Source of the DNA: Sphagnum magellanicum
Taxonomy: Eukaryota; Streptophyta; Sphagnopsida; Sphagnales; Sphagnaceae
Assembly (NCBI GenBank): GCA_021904315.1
Contig: CM038921.1
Location: 14,662,146-14,726,145, forward strand
Direction: 5' to 3'
DNA: 64,000 nt
Part shown: piece after piece, positions 51,067 through 61,584 of the stretch
How the letters are laid out: each line of letters begins with the position of its first letter
Numbering within the stretch: the first letter of the stretch is position 1
Position numbers and translations under genes: made by a program
Notes under the pieces: model-generated
Told to the model about the DNA's origin: nothing
Seen by the model: only the letters and a program-made list of their open reading frames with translations
The model's database searches: none

Positions 51067-51800
51067 GTGGAAAGGCTTGGTAATCTCTCCAAACCTTGCC
51101 TTTCCCCATGTGTGGGGTTGGGGGAAGGGGATTCCTAGGGAAAGTAGGCTTGGAACTAAGCCTTTCTCCACACACTTCCCAGGCCTCTTTCCCTATGGTG
51201 GGGAAAAGGCTTGGGAATAAGCCTTTCCATAATTCTCCCCCAAGCCTTTCCTATGTGAAAGCTTGCTTGCTCGGGGAAAGGCTTGGGGTAACCTTTTCCA
51301 TAGGAACTCCTTTGGAAAGTCTACTTGGGAAAGCAAACTTGGGGGAAAGGCTTGGGAATACCATAGTATGTTACCTTGGGAGCTTTGACACATGTTTGTG
51401 AAAGACTTAACTAATTTTGAAATTTTCATTTTTTTTCAACAAATAGAATATTCTTGAGTATTCAACAATTTTGTTCACAAAATTTTGTCATTTGAAATTT
51501 TTTTTAAAAAAAAATTTTGGGGGAAAAATTTCAACATTTCTGAAAATAATATATACCTGGGGCAAGCTTAAAAATAGGGAAAAGGTTTGGGAATAAGCCT
51601 TTCCCATGTGAGTGAAAGACAGGTTGAGAAAAAGGCTTTGGGGAAAGGCTCGTGAATAATAAGCTTTGTCCCACACCTCAAGCCTTACCTTCTTCCCCCG
51701 AGCCTTTTCCCAAAGCCTTACCTTCCCCCAAGCCTTTTCCCAAGCCTTTTCCGGAAAAGGCTTGGAGAAAGCAAGCAGGCTTGGGAAAAGCCTTACCTTC
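51067..51800. repeat. Cluster of GGAAAGGCTTGGG motifs in both orientations
   Basis: GGAAAGGCTTGG and its complement CCAAGCCTTTCC occur more than a dozen times with little change, separated by irregular spacers. The plus form dominates at 51067-51365 and the minus form at 51590-51800, around a central AT-rich gap. One pair meets head to head as a perfect 26-bp palindrome at 51740-51765. The cluster lies 1.1-1.8 kb upstream of the coiled-coil gene. Confidence 0.85.
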
Positions 51801-52134
51801 CCAGAGCCAAGTGCTGGACAAAGGAGTTGTCTTGCTTGCATGGGGAAGAAGGGAAGGCAAGGGAAGGAGACAAGGAAGGGAAGAAGAAGAGGAAGAAGAG
51901 ACAGAGTGACCACAGTAGCTGAATTTGCTGATTGAGGGTGTGCCCATGTTGAAGAAAGAAGGAAGAACAAAACAAAAGAATCACTGACTGATTGCAGCAG
52001 ACTGAGTGATGATGAGGCTCATCATCATCATCATCATCATCATTAGAAGAAGAATTTGCCCCTCTAGAGATTGAATCCTTCTTTCCTTTCTTTGGGAGAG
52101 TGTGTGTGTGTTGTTGTTGTTGTTGTTGTTGTGT

Positions 52135-52193
52135 GTGGACCCACAAATTTCCTTCAACTTTTCCTTGGGAGTGTGTGTAAACTGTGGACCCAC
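52135..52193. promoter_or_regulatory. Two perfect TCP-type sites (GTGGACCCAC)
   Basis: GTGGACCCAC occurs at 52135-52144 and 52184-52193, 49 bp apart. It satisfies both the class I (GGNCCCAC) and class II (GTGGNCCC) consensus of plant TCP transcription factors. Use for the gene 720 bp downstream is inference. Confidence 0.45.
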
Positions 52194-52237
52194 ACTGTGA
52201 TTGAGCTGAGCTACTGCAGCACAGCATGCATGGTGGT

Positions 52238-52304
52238 TTCTCCCTTCCTCCCTCCATCCCTCCCTCCTTCCCTCCTGGGTACTTACTTACTTACTTACTT
52301 ACTA
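52238..52304 (+). repeat. Pyrimidine tract followed by (TTAC) repeats
   Basis: An almost pure CT stretch of about 39 bp, TCCCTCC-like, followed by six TTAC units. Pyrimidine-rich stretches of this type often mark plant transcription starts and leaders. Confidence 0.8.
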
Positions 52305-52622
52305 CTACCAGCACTTCACAACAACAATCCAACTCATCTGGAACTTATGAATACTTGAGATCCCTCCTGATCCATTGCAGACTCTGACCTCATTGCTGCA
52401 GCAGACGCAAATTCTGAAGATCACTCTAGAGTCATCCTGGAGAGCTCAAGCTTGTTCAAAAAGTCTTTTCTATGGTTCAATGCTCTCAACTTCTTCTGTG
52501 TGTGTGTGTGTGTGTCTACTCATGTCATAATACAAAATCCCACATTGTTGAAAAGAACTGGGAAAGAAACTTTCTTTGAGCTCTACAGAAAGATATTAGT
52601 CTAGTGGGTGGGTGAAGTTGCT

Positions 52623-52870
52623 GGGCAACATAGGTTTTTGCAAAATTGACATAATTGCTTTGCTCTTTGGGCAATGGACGTTTTTGCAAAATTGACATAG
52701 CTGCTTTGCTCTAAATTGGGCAATGTAGGTTTCTGCAAAATTGACATAGCTGCTTAATTGCTCTAAATTGAGCAAATGTAAGTTTTTGCAAAATCAATAT
52801 AGTAGGTGAGGTTGACCTGGGCAAGCATAGGTTTTTGCAAAATAGACATAAATTGCTTTGCTCTATGCTC
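52623..52870 (+). repeat. 49-bp minisatellite just upstream of the coiled-coil start
   Basis: Five units start GGGCAA (once GAGCAA) at 52623, 52669, 52718, 52770 and 52819, spaced 46-52 bp. Each has GTTTTTGCAAAATTGACATA and most have GCTTTGCTCT. The array ends about 45 bp before the start codon, so it is probably transcribed as leader or lies in a leader intron. Each unit also contains TTTGCAAAA, which gives short inverted repeats. Confidence 0.88.
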
Positions 52871-52914
52871 TGCTGAGCAGCTGCTGCAGCAGAAGAGCAT
52901 AGTACAATTTTTAC

Positions 52915-54894
52915 ATGCAGTTTAGTTTGTGCTGCAAGGAGATCAAGACCACCACCAGGAGTGCCTCCGGCGCCGGCATGATGTTGATGAGGAAGCAGCA
53001 GCCTAGTAAGGTGGTGAACAACCTGCAGGTGGTTGTTGCAGGAGGAGGAGGAGGTGGTGGTGGTGGTGGTGTGGTGTCAAACATGAACCATCATCATCAT
53101 CATCATGATTCACTTGCCAAGAGAGTGGAGATAGCTGAGAAATTGATCAAGGAGCTGAGACAATCAGCAGCCAAGAGCTGCCAGCAAGTGAACCAAGCCA
53201 AAGCTGATTTGGAAGAGCTGCGCAGCTTGTGTCTGCACCAAGAAGAGGAGAAAAAGGAGCTGCAGGATGTGGTGGATCGACTGCGACAGCTTTGCATGGA
53301 TCATGAGAAGAGCATCTATGGTCTTCGTCAAGGACTTAAGACTCAGATCGATGCAACCGAATCTTGTGCTAAAAACAACAAACTGCAGCTGCTGCTTCCT
53401 GATGCAGGATCTGATGCTGACGATGAGTCTAGTAGTGCTATGATCATCACTGTGCAGCTGCAAAAGGAGCTTCACAGATTGAGTGGAATTGAAGTCTCTT
53501 TGCGAAGTGAGCTGGAGGTTTACCAGAATGAGAATACCCAATTGCGTACAAAGAACCAGCAGCTGAAAGAAAAACTTGGAAAATGGAGTACTACTAGTGT
53601 TGGTGTGCAGTGTTTGCAGAGTTTTGAAGATCAACAGAAAGTTGTTGCAGTGAGCTGTGGTGGTGGGGGGTTGCTGAATTGGCAGCAGAGAGGAGAAGCT
53701 GCAGCTGCAGCTCATGCAGCTACTACTGAGTTGCATGAAGAGGTGAATTTGTTAGCTGCAAAGCTTGGGCTTGTCATGTCACAGAAGCAGCACATGAGAG
53801 AGGCACTTCGAGTTAGTGAAGAGAAGCTAGCTGGTGCCATGGAGGAGAACAAAAGCCTGAAAGAAGAGTTGGGTAAAGAGCGACGTGCTGTGCATGCAAG
53901 AGCACAAGATGTCCAGAACCTGGAAAGGCAACTGGAGGCTTTTGCTGCTAGTAACCAGATGCTGCAAGCCATGTTGTTCCTGCGGGAGAAATCTGCTGCT
54001 ATCTGTTCTTCTGTGCAGCTGGAATTGCAAGGCCCAGGAGGAGCCTCTGGGATGGAGAAGAAAAAACTGTCTGAAGCTCAGACTCTTAGACAAGTGCAAC
54101 AGCATTGGAGCACCACAGCTGAAGAACCTGTGATGATGGAGGAAAAAAGCTTTGAGCTCCAGTGCAACAGCAACAGCAGCAGCAAGGCTGAAGAGTTGAT
54201 GATGATTCCTTGCCTACAACAAACGCTCCTTGACTTGACCCAAATGGTGAGCTCTCAGAATTCCTGTGTCGTACGGCTGTCAGCACAGAATGAGGAGCTT
54301 GCAAGGTTATCCCAGAGCCAGGTGAGGCAGATTGATGATCTGCATGCGGAGATTGGCACAGCTGTGAAGCGCAAGGAGAAAGCAATCCGGGAATTGAAGC
54401 AATTCAGAGAGAAGATGGAAGACAGAGAGAAGGAAATGGAGGAGCGAACATCAATCTGCGAGATGTTGCAAGAGTATGTGATAGCAATGCAAGCAGATCT
54501 GCGACAATGTCATGCCCAAGTCACAGTGCTGTTACAAAGCCATGACGATCTGAAAGCAGAGAAGGACCAGCTGCAATGCTCACATGCTGAGGCTTGCTTC
54601 CAAATCTCGGAGCTCAAGAAACAGCTCAAGGAAAGAGTTGAAGCCACCAAACTCATGGTGCTTGACCTGGACAAAAGCTCAAAGCAAGTGGAGAAATTGC
54701 AGCTGGAGCTTTGTCGAATGACAGAGGAGAGAGATGAAATGCAAGAGGAAGCTGACAGCATGGGTCGTGAAGCTCTTCACATTGGCTTGGAAGTTGAACT
54801 TTTGCGCCGCCGATTGCTGCAATTGGAGGAAGATCTCCTGCTTAAAGATGGTCAGATTGCCATTCTGCGCAGTCGATGGGAAGGTGTGGAATGA
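52915..54894 (+). CDS. Plant long coiled-coil protein, 659 residues, possibly related to At2g39300/At3g55060 (DUF7653-like)
   Basis: One uninterrupted exon. The N-terminus is Cys/Ser/Thr-rich, followed by ten glycines (43-52) and six histidines (59-64), both encoded by simple repeats. From about residue 66 to the end most of the protein is heptad-rich coiled coil: roughly 66-145, 180-225, 270-350 and 440-655, with breaks at a Ser/Asp-rich stretch (163-174) and Gly-rich linkers. There is no membrane segment or signal peptide. Phrases like LSGIEVSLRSELEVYQNEN and LEEDLLLKDGQIAILRSRW recall plant coiled-coil proteins sometimes labelled CAP-Gly linker-like, whose role is unknown. That kinship is from memory and moderate at best. 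The start at 52915 follows an in-frame TAG at 52900; its context is weak, and the ATGATG at 52978 is an alternative. The frame has strong coding bias and GC above its surroundings. Upstream exons cannot be excluded. Confidence 0.88.
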   Translation: MQFSLCCKEIKTTTRSASGAGMMLMRKQQPSKVVNNLQVVVAGGGGGGGGGGVVSNMNHHHHHHDSLAKRVEIAEKLIKELRQSAAKSCQQVNQAKADLEELRSLCLHQEEEKKELQDVVDRLRQLCMDHEKSIYGLRQGLKTQIDATESCAKNNKLQLLLPDAGSDADDESSSAMIITVQLQKELHRLSGIEVSLRSELEVYQNENTQLRTKNQQLKEKLGKWSTTSVGVQCLQSFEDQQKVVAVSCGGGGLLNWQQRGEAAAAAHAATTELHEEVNLLAAKLGLVMSQKQHMREALRVSEEKLAGAMEENKSLKEELGKERRAVHARAQDVQNLERQLEAFAASNQMLQAMLFLREKSAAICSSVQLELQGPGGASGMEKKKLSEAQTLRQVQQHWSTTAEEPVMMEEKSFELQCNSNSSSKAEELMMIPCLQQTLLDLTQMVSSQNSCVVRLSAQNEELARLSQSQVRQIDDLHAEIGTAVKRKEKAIRELKQFREKMEDREKEMEERTSICEMLQEYVIAMQADLRQCHAQVTVLLQSHDDLKAEKDQLQCSHAEACFQISELKKQLKERVEATKLMVLDLDKSSKQVEKLQLELCRMTEERDEMQEEADSMGREALHIGLEVELLRRRLLQLEEDLLLKDGQIAILRSRWEGVE

Positions 54895-57235
54895 ATGAAG
54901 GAAAGAAAGAAAAATTATATTTGTACTAGTACTTACAACAACTGACATAACCATGGTGTGACCCGGTGGAATGGGCTTCAAATTGTGTAGTCTAAATTTT
55001 GGAGATTTCCAACTACAGTTGCTTCCTTGCCAGCTTCAGAAAGAATTTACTGAGTAGAAGAAGATGTGCAACTAAGTATTGGGTGGGTTGTAAAATTGAG
55101 AAACTTGTGCATTTGGGATGCACACAGTATAATATCCCATCATCACCTAATTTTTTAGTTGCCAGTTCAGTGTTTTATAGAGATTTCTTCACCATAGCTG
55201 CTCCTCATTTCTCATTGCACATACATTGTTTTATATCTGGAAGCTGCTGTACTTGGATCTTCCTTCCTTCACAAGTCTAGAGATGTCATTCTCTACAAAT
55301 TACAACAGTTGTGTGATCAAAACCCACAGTAGCAACAGCAGCAGCAGCAGCAGCAGCTTTGAATGTAAAGAGATCTGCAGGCACACTGTGAAATTGCAGA
55401 TGATCCATGTACATGTCACAGACCCATGTGAAAAAAAATGCCACCATAGCTTCTTTTCCCTTGCATTGCTGCTACTGAGCTTGTCAACAAGGAGTTTTTG
55501 GGAAGGATTTAAGGGGAAGTTCAGAAATTTCGGGTCCAGTGAAAAATCAAACTTAGCTTGAGAATTTCTCTCATCAATCCTACTAAGCCTAGGGAATTTC
55601 TTGCCACGATCATCAGATCCAGAAATTTGGATGAAGCTACATGCTCTCAGATGGGTTCTTTTGTAGAGAAAAACTTGCTGAAGCTCTCTCTGTATAAGCA
55701 ATGCTGTAGCCATAGCCAGGAGAATTCAAGGAGATCATTGAACTTTGTGCTCTCTTTGCCATTATAGCTGCAAGTACATAACCAACACTCAACCTCTTTC
55801 TCTGTCCAAAAATGTATCAAAACACAAGCAAGGAGATTGCAAATTGTGAAATTTGTTGTTGTAAAGTCATGGTGTTAAAATTAAGACTTTGAGCAAGATT
55901 CACCATATTCCTCCCTCCCCTCACCGCTCGAGTGTTTTGTTTGTCATTCATTCATTCATTCATTCATTCATTCTACTTCTTCATTACCAGTGGGTAGCAA
56001 AGAGCAAACATGTGTAGCACCAAATCCTTCTTCACACACTTAGAAGCAATTTAGATGGTCAAGAATTTGATTTTCATGGTGACTTGGGAATCCATCACAC
56101 CCACCTCATCATCATCATCTACTCCCAATTCCTTCCTTCATAGCTAATAATAATGCATCTCCCAACTCATGCCTGAGCACACATTCTGAAGAGTAATCTA
56201 TCTATGAAGGAAGGTAGTTTGATTTCTTTTGTTTTGTTTTGTAGTTATGAGATCCACCAAACCAGGATGCTTCAGATCATGTTCTTGGTGTCGTTGGAAA
56301 GCTCTTGACGAGGAGTGGTGCATGGGCTTAGTCCCATGACATTTGGACTTGCGGTGCAAAAGTTCTTGAATCTTGAATGATTTCTTCACTGAAAATTAAA
56401 TTAAATTAAATCATAGCTGAAAATTTGATGGAATACTTGGGAATACATCATTTGTTGAAATGGCAATCCTCAAAGTTAATCAACAAACATGTGTTGAAGT
56501 GGCCAATGCACACTACCCTAGTGTTTTACCACATTCAACATAGAGTGTTAGTTATTCCCCATCCCTACCCATAAACATGGAGAATAACATGGTGTAAAGT
56601 GAGAGACTATTTAAATGCCAACAACTAAGCCAATCATTATGGTTGGTCAATCAAACGCGGTCAGCCTTTCTACTAACCCTTTAGGAATTCATTGTAAAAC
56701 TTGTGTATATTTATAGGTACAAACTCAATTTCATGTTATTGAAAGAATTTCAATGCCCCTCTCGCCCCCACCCCACCTAGGCCAATTGATATGGTAGACC
56801 AATCAAAAATAGTCATCTTTTTTGCACTAACCCTTTGGGAGATTGTAAAATATCTTGTGCGCATTTACCATTTCAAACTCATTTTCATGCTATTGAAAGG
56901 TTATATACTTCAATTCAAAATACTATGTACATGCCATTTTGCTGATGGTGCTGAAGATGTGCTGATGAAGGTTGGCTAGAATGACATTACTCACTAATAC
57001 CCAACCATCAACATTGCTGGAAAAAGTCACAAAACCTCTCTCCCACTTTGAAAAACTAACACATGGTGCGAATGGTTGTTGTTTAAGTAGTAGTTGATTG
57101 CACAAAGAAACGGTTAAGTATAAGTTAATGTGATAGTTGATATATAAGATGGACAAGCCCATAGTTTGTAATTAAAGCAACAGTGGTGTCTGTCTGTCTG
57201 TCCGGGTAGTGCTTGGAAAATTCTTCTAATCATAA
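54895..57235. other. 3' region of the coiled-coil gene and following intergenic DNA
   Basis: Up to about 55770 the sequence keeps gene-like composition and is probably 3' UTR or adjacent transcribed DNA. It holds a CAG run at 55328-55358. Beyond it lie an (ATTC)6 run near 55948-55972 and a patch at 56270-56345 with GTTGGAAAGC-type phrases seen in LTR-like sequence. No second ORF is convincing. Confidence 0.4.
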
Positions 57236-57760
57236 CTTCCCCAGATGTAACTGACTCCACAAAAAAAAGAAATCTGGGGCAGCCTGATTTTTTGAGGAGC
57301 TTCCCCAGATGTAACTGACTCCAGATAAAAAAGAAATCAGGGGCAGTCTGATTTTTTGAGGCAAAAGATTTGGTAGACCAGAAAAAAAAATATTTAAGCT
57401 TTGGACAGCCTAGAATCCTTTTTTTTTTTTGTTTTTTTAAATTGACCAAGACTACCTTTTTTTTCTTTTAGCTATTGTCCGTCCCGATTAAGGGGACGGA
57501 TGAAATGTCCGTCCGGCTTGATGACGAGACGGATTTAAGGGAAGACCAGAAAAAAAATATTTAGGCCTTGGACAGCCTAGAATCAATTTTTTTTTTTTTT
57601 TGTATTGACCAAGACTACCTTTTTTTTCTTTTACCTACTGTCCGTCCCAATTAAAGGGATGGATGAAATGTCCGTCCGGCTTGATGACAGGACGAATTTT
57701 GGGGAAGCTTTTTTTTCTTTTAGTTACTGTCCGTCCCAATTAAGGGGATGGATGAAATAA
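57236..57760. repeat. Nested tandem duplications with GTCCGTCC motifs
   Basis: A 64-bp unit starting CTTCCCCAGATGTAACTGAC is present twice (57236 and 57300). A second unit starting GACCAGAAAAAAAA, with GGACAGCCTAGAATC and TGTCCGTCCCGATTAAGGGG, is present at 57376 and 57544 (period 168). The tail of a third copy lies at about 57706-57760. CCGTCCC...GGGACGG forms a local inverted repeat in each unit. Terminal repeats of a transposon were not found. Confidence 0.85.
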
Positions 57761-59041
57761 TAATAAAAATAGAAAACAAATAAAAATTAAAAAATTAAAA
57801 AATTAAAAGTTTCTAAAAAAGATTAAAACGCGAACCAAGTTTTAAAAAACCAGGGGACTTCACAGTGGCCGAAGGTCATGGGCACCCACTAGTAGTTTGT
57901 AATATGAGTAAACTTTTAATAAACTTAAGGTGTTTTTTAATATAAAATATATAATTTTTAATTATTCTTTTTTTAAAAAATTTAAAATATATATACAATG
58001 GATGGTCATCAAAGATGTCCATGAAGACCTAGTTACTTAAATAAGAAAAATTAACCAAGTCTATTTTTGTTTTTGTCATGAAAGTTATTAACCAAGGAGA
58101 CAAGGGCTTCATCATGATGATATGTTATGTGTTTGCATTTCTTTGATTTAGGAATACATCTGAAATTATGGGGAACAAAGGATAAGTTTTAAATATTTAG
58201 GTTAGTTAGGTGAATAATGTTACATTGGGGGTTTGTAAGTGGGAATTCACATAAGGTTTTGGGAGCCTATAATCTTGCAAAAATAATGACTATCAACCCA
58301 TCCATGAACCAAAACAATATTAAATGCATGTTATTGGTGTTTGGATAGGTCCTACAACAGGCTTATATTTCACCTTTTCTTAACCAAGGGTTAAATTATT
58401 ATTTTTGGTTTCTAATTTTTACTTGTACCACTAATTGCAAACCTAGTACAACCCTTAATACAACCAATTATGTGCCACCAAGTTCCTTGGTTCACTTTTG
58501 GTTTAATTTGGACATCATGTAAAATGGAGAAGGTGCATGCCATATGTCATGGTATTGTACGAGGTAGGTCTACCTCAAGTGAAGTGCTACAAGGTTGTGG
58601 GAATGAACTATGTCTCAAGATTCATTGATAGTTTCAAAATAAGTTTCTATTTTCATTGCTAGGTAAGTATTTTGCTTGAAACATGACCTTACAAGGAAAT
58701 TAGATAGAACTTTTTTGACAAAATGTGTCTTGAATGACATCTCCTAACCTTAAGGTCATTACACATATATTAGGCCTTTTACAATTGGTCATAAAAATGA
58801 AGTATTTCATCTAACTTAACTTTTGATTTGTAGATAAGTTCATTCATCATTATCCATTTTTCATCCATAATGGGTGAAATAATTTATCATTTATTATTTT
58901 TACTAATAATAAGTATTTAGATAGGTCTTCAAGAATATTCTTTGGGTAATGGGCCATGTGGATGTTTTTATGTGACTTTTTTCATTGTTGAAATGTGGTT
59001 TTCCTCACACAATAGACCACATCTCATGACACATGACCTTT
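57761..59041. other. AT-rich intergenic stretch
   Basis: No gene, RNA or transposon end is recognised. The last bases form the CAT target site of the CACTA element that follows. Confidence 0.5.
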
Positions 59042-59330
59042 CATCACTACTAGAAATTCTGGGTTTTGCAATTGTCATTTGCAACTAAAATTGAATTGCA
59101 TGTGACACATGCAACTGCAAATTTGTGTAGTTGCCTAAGACAAGCTGCACATGACATTTAGTTGTATGTGACACTACGTATATAACATGTATATACGGTG
59201 TTAATATACATGTTCATCCATACATATTAATCCAAATGTAGTTACACCTTATGTGCAATTATCTTTGCAATTACCATGTAACTAATAAAAATATGACATG
59301 TGTTTAAAAATTGGACAACTAACTTGTGAA

Positions 59331-59578
59331 CACGTGTCATTATTTTTTTTTTCAAAATTAAAAATTCATTGGTTTAATCTCAATCATTAAAATTTTTGCC
59401 ACTAAGATGATGACACGTGGCACACCATGGAACCTTCATTAACCATTTAACACGTGTCTTTTTTAACACCAATTATATGATGACACGTGGCAATTAAGGC
59501 CCACCTTTTAAAATTTTAAAATATTAATTAATGAAATTTAAATCATCCAATTTATGGCTAATAAAATGTTGACACGTG
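59331..59578. promoter_or_regulatory. Five G-box (CACGTG) sites in 248 bp inside the CACTA element
   Basis: CACGTG occurs at 59331, 59414, 59451, 59484 and 59573. Two are GACACGTGGC, which is also the ABRE core read by bZIP factors; the others are ACACGTGT. Such density is far above expectation in DNA this AT-rich. Function as a regulatory cluster is inference. Confidence 0.6.
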
Positions 59579-60770
59579 TTGCCTAGGTAGGTAGGTAATT
59601 ATTAAACCCTATTAGATAAATATGTTTATTTAGGTATGTAAATAGGTTAGCATAGTTAGGTTTAAGCTATATAGGTAAAATTAGAATAATCCGATTTATT
59701 TTTTAAATTAACCATTTCATAAAGGTCAAGTTTTATATATTCACTCATCCCCAATGACACATGGCGTTTGGCTAATACAAGGTTATTGCTTCTAGTTATA
59801 TACTGAGCCAAATAGAATTGGAAGCCAAAGTATATGGGATAAAAAATTCCATTGCAAACTTCATGAACCAACTTAGTTGCACATTAAACACAACTAATGT
59901 ATTAGAATATAGTAGCCAAAGGAAGGCTTTGTTGTTTTTGATGTCCAAACAAAACTTGAAGCCCTCCTCTTGACGCATCTAGCACATTAAAAATCATCCA
60001 AAACAGATTAAAAATGAGAAAGTTGTGGCTCCCCAAAATAAAGGGGGTAAAAAACTCTGAAAAAAAACCATTGAACACTACAGAGGCCGATTTTTAAACA
60101 CCCAGAAAGTTCCTTTTATGTTTTTTTTGCTATTGAAGTTCAAACATGATTTGTAGAACTTCAGATGGCACTCCTATAGCATTTTAAATCGTTTAAAATG
60201 AATAAAAAATAAGAAAGTTACGAGGCTTGAAAATAGGAGGGGTCCAAAGAAAAGAAAAGAAAAATGTTTTGTAACTTGGAAATTTATTTTTCTTATTTTT
60301 CTTCTTGTTAATTTTTCATTACTCATTTTCTTTTGCACTTCAAAGATGATTGTAAAATATTTTTAATAATTATGATTACTTAATGAAACTATGATTTTAA
60401 CATTATTATATAACTTAAATTGATTAGCTTAAGATGTTTGTGTACTTATATGTTAATTTGTGTAACCTATTTACATTAATATTTTAACATAAATAATAAT
60501 TTTAAATATATAATACCTATTGATATTATATATATGTGATTATCATTAAAATTATAATAAAAATTTAATTGATAATTATGAATATCTATCATAAATTTTA
60601 ATATTATTATATTAATTAATTTAAAATACTTTTTTATTTAATCAAATTTACATTTTCTGAAAAAGATTCCAAATATAATATAATATAATATAATATATTT
60701 ACTTGCCAAAAAATTATTTAAATATTTTTGAAAAATAAAATTTAAAAACTTGCAATATATATTCAAACCA

Positions 60771-61300
60771 TGGTTTAGTTTAGCTTAATTTAGTTTAACC
60801 ATAAATATTTTAGCCTAACTTAATTTAACCATATTTATTTCATGTTAATTTAATTTAACTTAATTTATTTTTTCCATAAATAATTTAGCCATAATTAGGT
60901 TGACCTAATTTAATTTAGCCATAATTAGTTTCACCTAACTTAATTTAGCCATAATTAGTTTCACCTAACTTAATTTAACCATAATTATTTAGCATAACTT
61001 AATTTAGCCATAGTTAATTTAACATAATTTAATTTAGCCATAATTAGTTTCACCTAACTTAATTTAACCATAATTATTTGGCCTAACTTAATTTAGCCAT
61101 AATTAGTTTAATCTAATTTAATTTAGCCATGGTTAATTTTAGCCATAATTATTTTAGCCTAACTTAATTTAACTATGGTTAGTTTAACCTAATTTAATTT
61201 AACCATGGTTAATTTAACTTGTTAGCTTATTTAGCTTATGGTTTAACCATGGCTATTTTTGTTTAGGTTAATTTAAGTTAACCTAAGTTACCATGGGGTT
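60771..61300. repeat. 30-bp satellite inside the CACTA element
   Basis: About 17 copies of a unit like TAATTTAGCCATAATTAG followed by TTTCACCTAACT, with variants CCATGG and TTTAACC. Central copies (60910-61080) are the most regular; the edges are degenerate. Confidence 0.9.
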
Positions 61301-61584
61301 AACCTTAGTACTAGAAGCACATAATATTATTATATATAGCCTATGTAGATATATTAAGTATAATAATTTAAACATGTGTAAATTTAGGCCATCGTTTTTA
61401 TGACATGTGTCCATGTTGTACACATTTAGTTGCATATTAGTTGCACACACAACCGTATGGCTGAAAAAATATACAATATCAAATTTACAGTTGCAAACAT
61501 GATTGAGATAGTTGCAAACAATAACCAATTGCATGCCAATTGCATAGTGACTAGTTGCAAACGATAGGATTTATAGTAGTGCAT

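Larger units (their letters stand above)
51801..52914 (+). promoter_or_regulatory. Probable promoter and leader region of the coiled-coil gene
   Basis: Base composition becomes balanced. CAT, GTT and TTAC microsatellites and a pyrimidine tract are present, as is common around plant transcription starts. No TATA box was identified with confidence. The transcription start is probably between about 52240 and 52560. An in-frame TAG at 52900 precedes the chosen start codon. Confidence 0.45.
59045..61581. mobile_element. Complete non-autonomous CACTA (En/Spm) element, TSD CAT
   Basis: The left end is CACTACTAGAAAT and the right end, inverted, is CACTACTATAAAT. CAT flanks both sides at 59042-59044 and 61582-61584. 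Subterminal zones (59070-59170 and 61420-61560) are crowded with TTGCAACT, AGTTGCA and GTTGCAAAC motifs, the usual CACTA binding-repeat layout. The 2,537-bp interior has no transposase. It carries a cluster of CACGTG sites, a loosely duplicated segment around 59960-60240 and a 30-bp satellite near the right end. It shares end type and subterminal motif with the CACTA at 37011 but is a different subfamily. Confidence 0.93.

Noticed and set aside
51488-52358. Several ORFs of 70-160 codons upstream of the coiled-coil gene
   Set aside because: They are built from the GGAAAGGCTTGGG cluster and CAT, GTT and CT microsatellites, with no independent coding signal.
53164-54385. Minus-strand ORFs within the coiled-coil gene
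   Set aside because: They are Ser/Leu/Cys-rich shadows of a Gln/Glu-rich coding strand.
55300-55713. Minus-strand ORF of 137 codons behind the coiled-coil gene
   Set aside because: It includes a poly-Leu run from a CAG repeat and no recognised motif; the region is better explained as 3' transcribed sequence.
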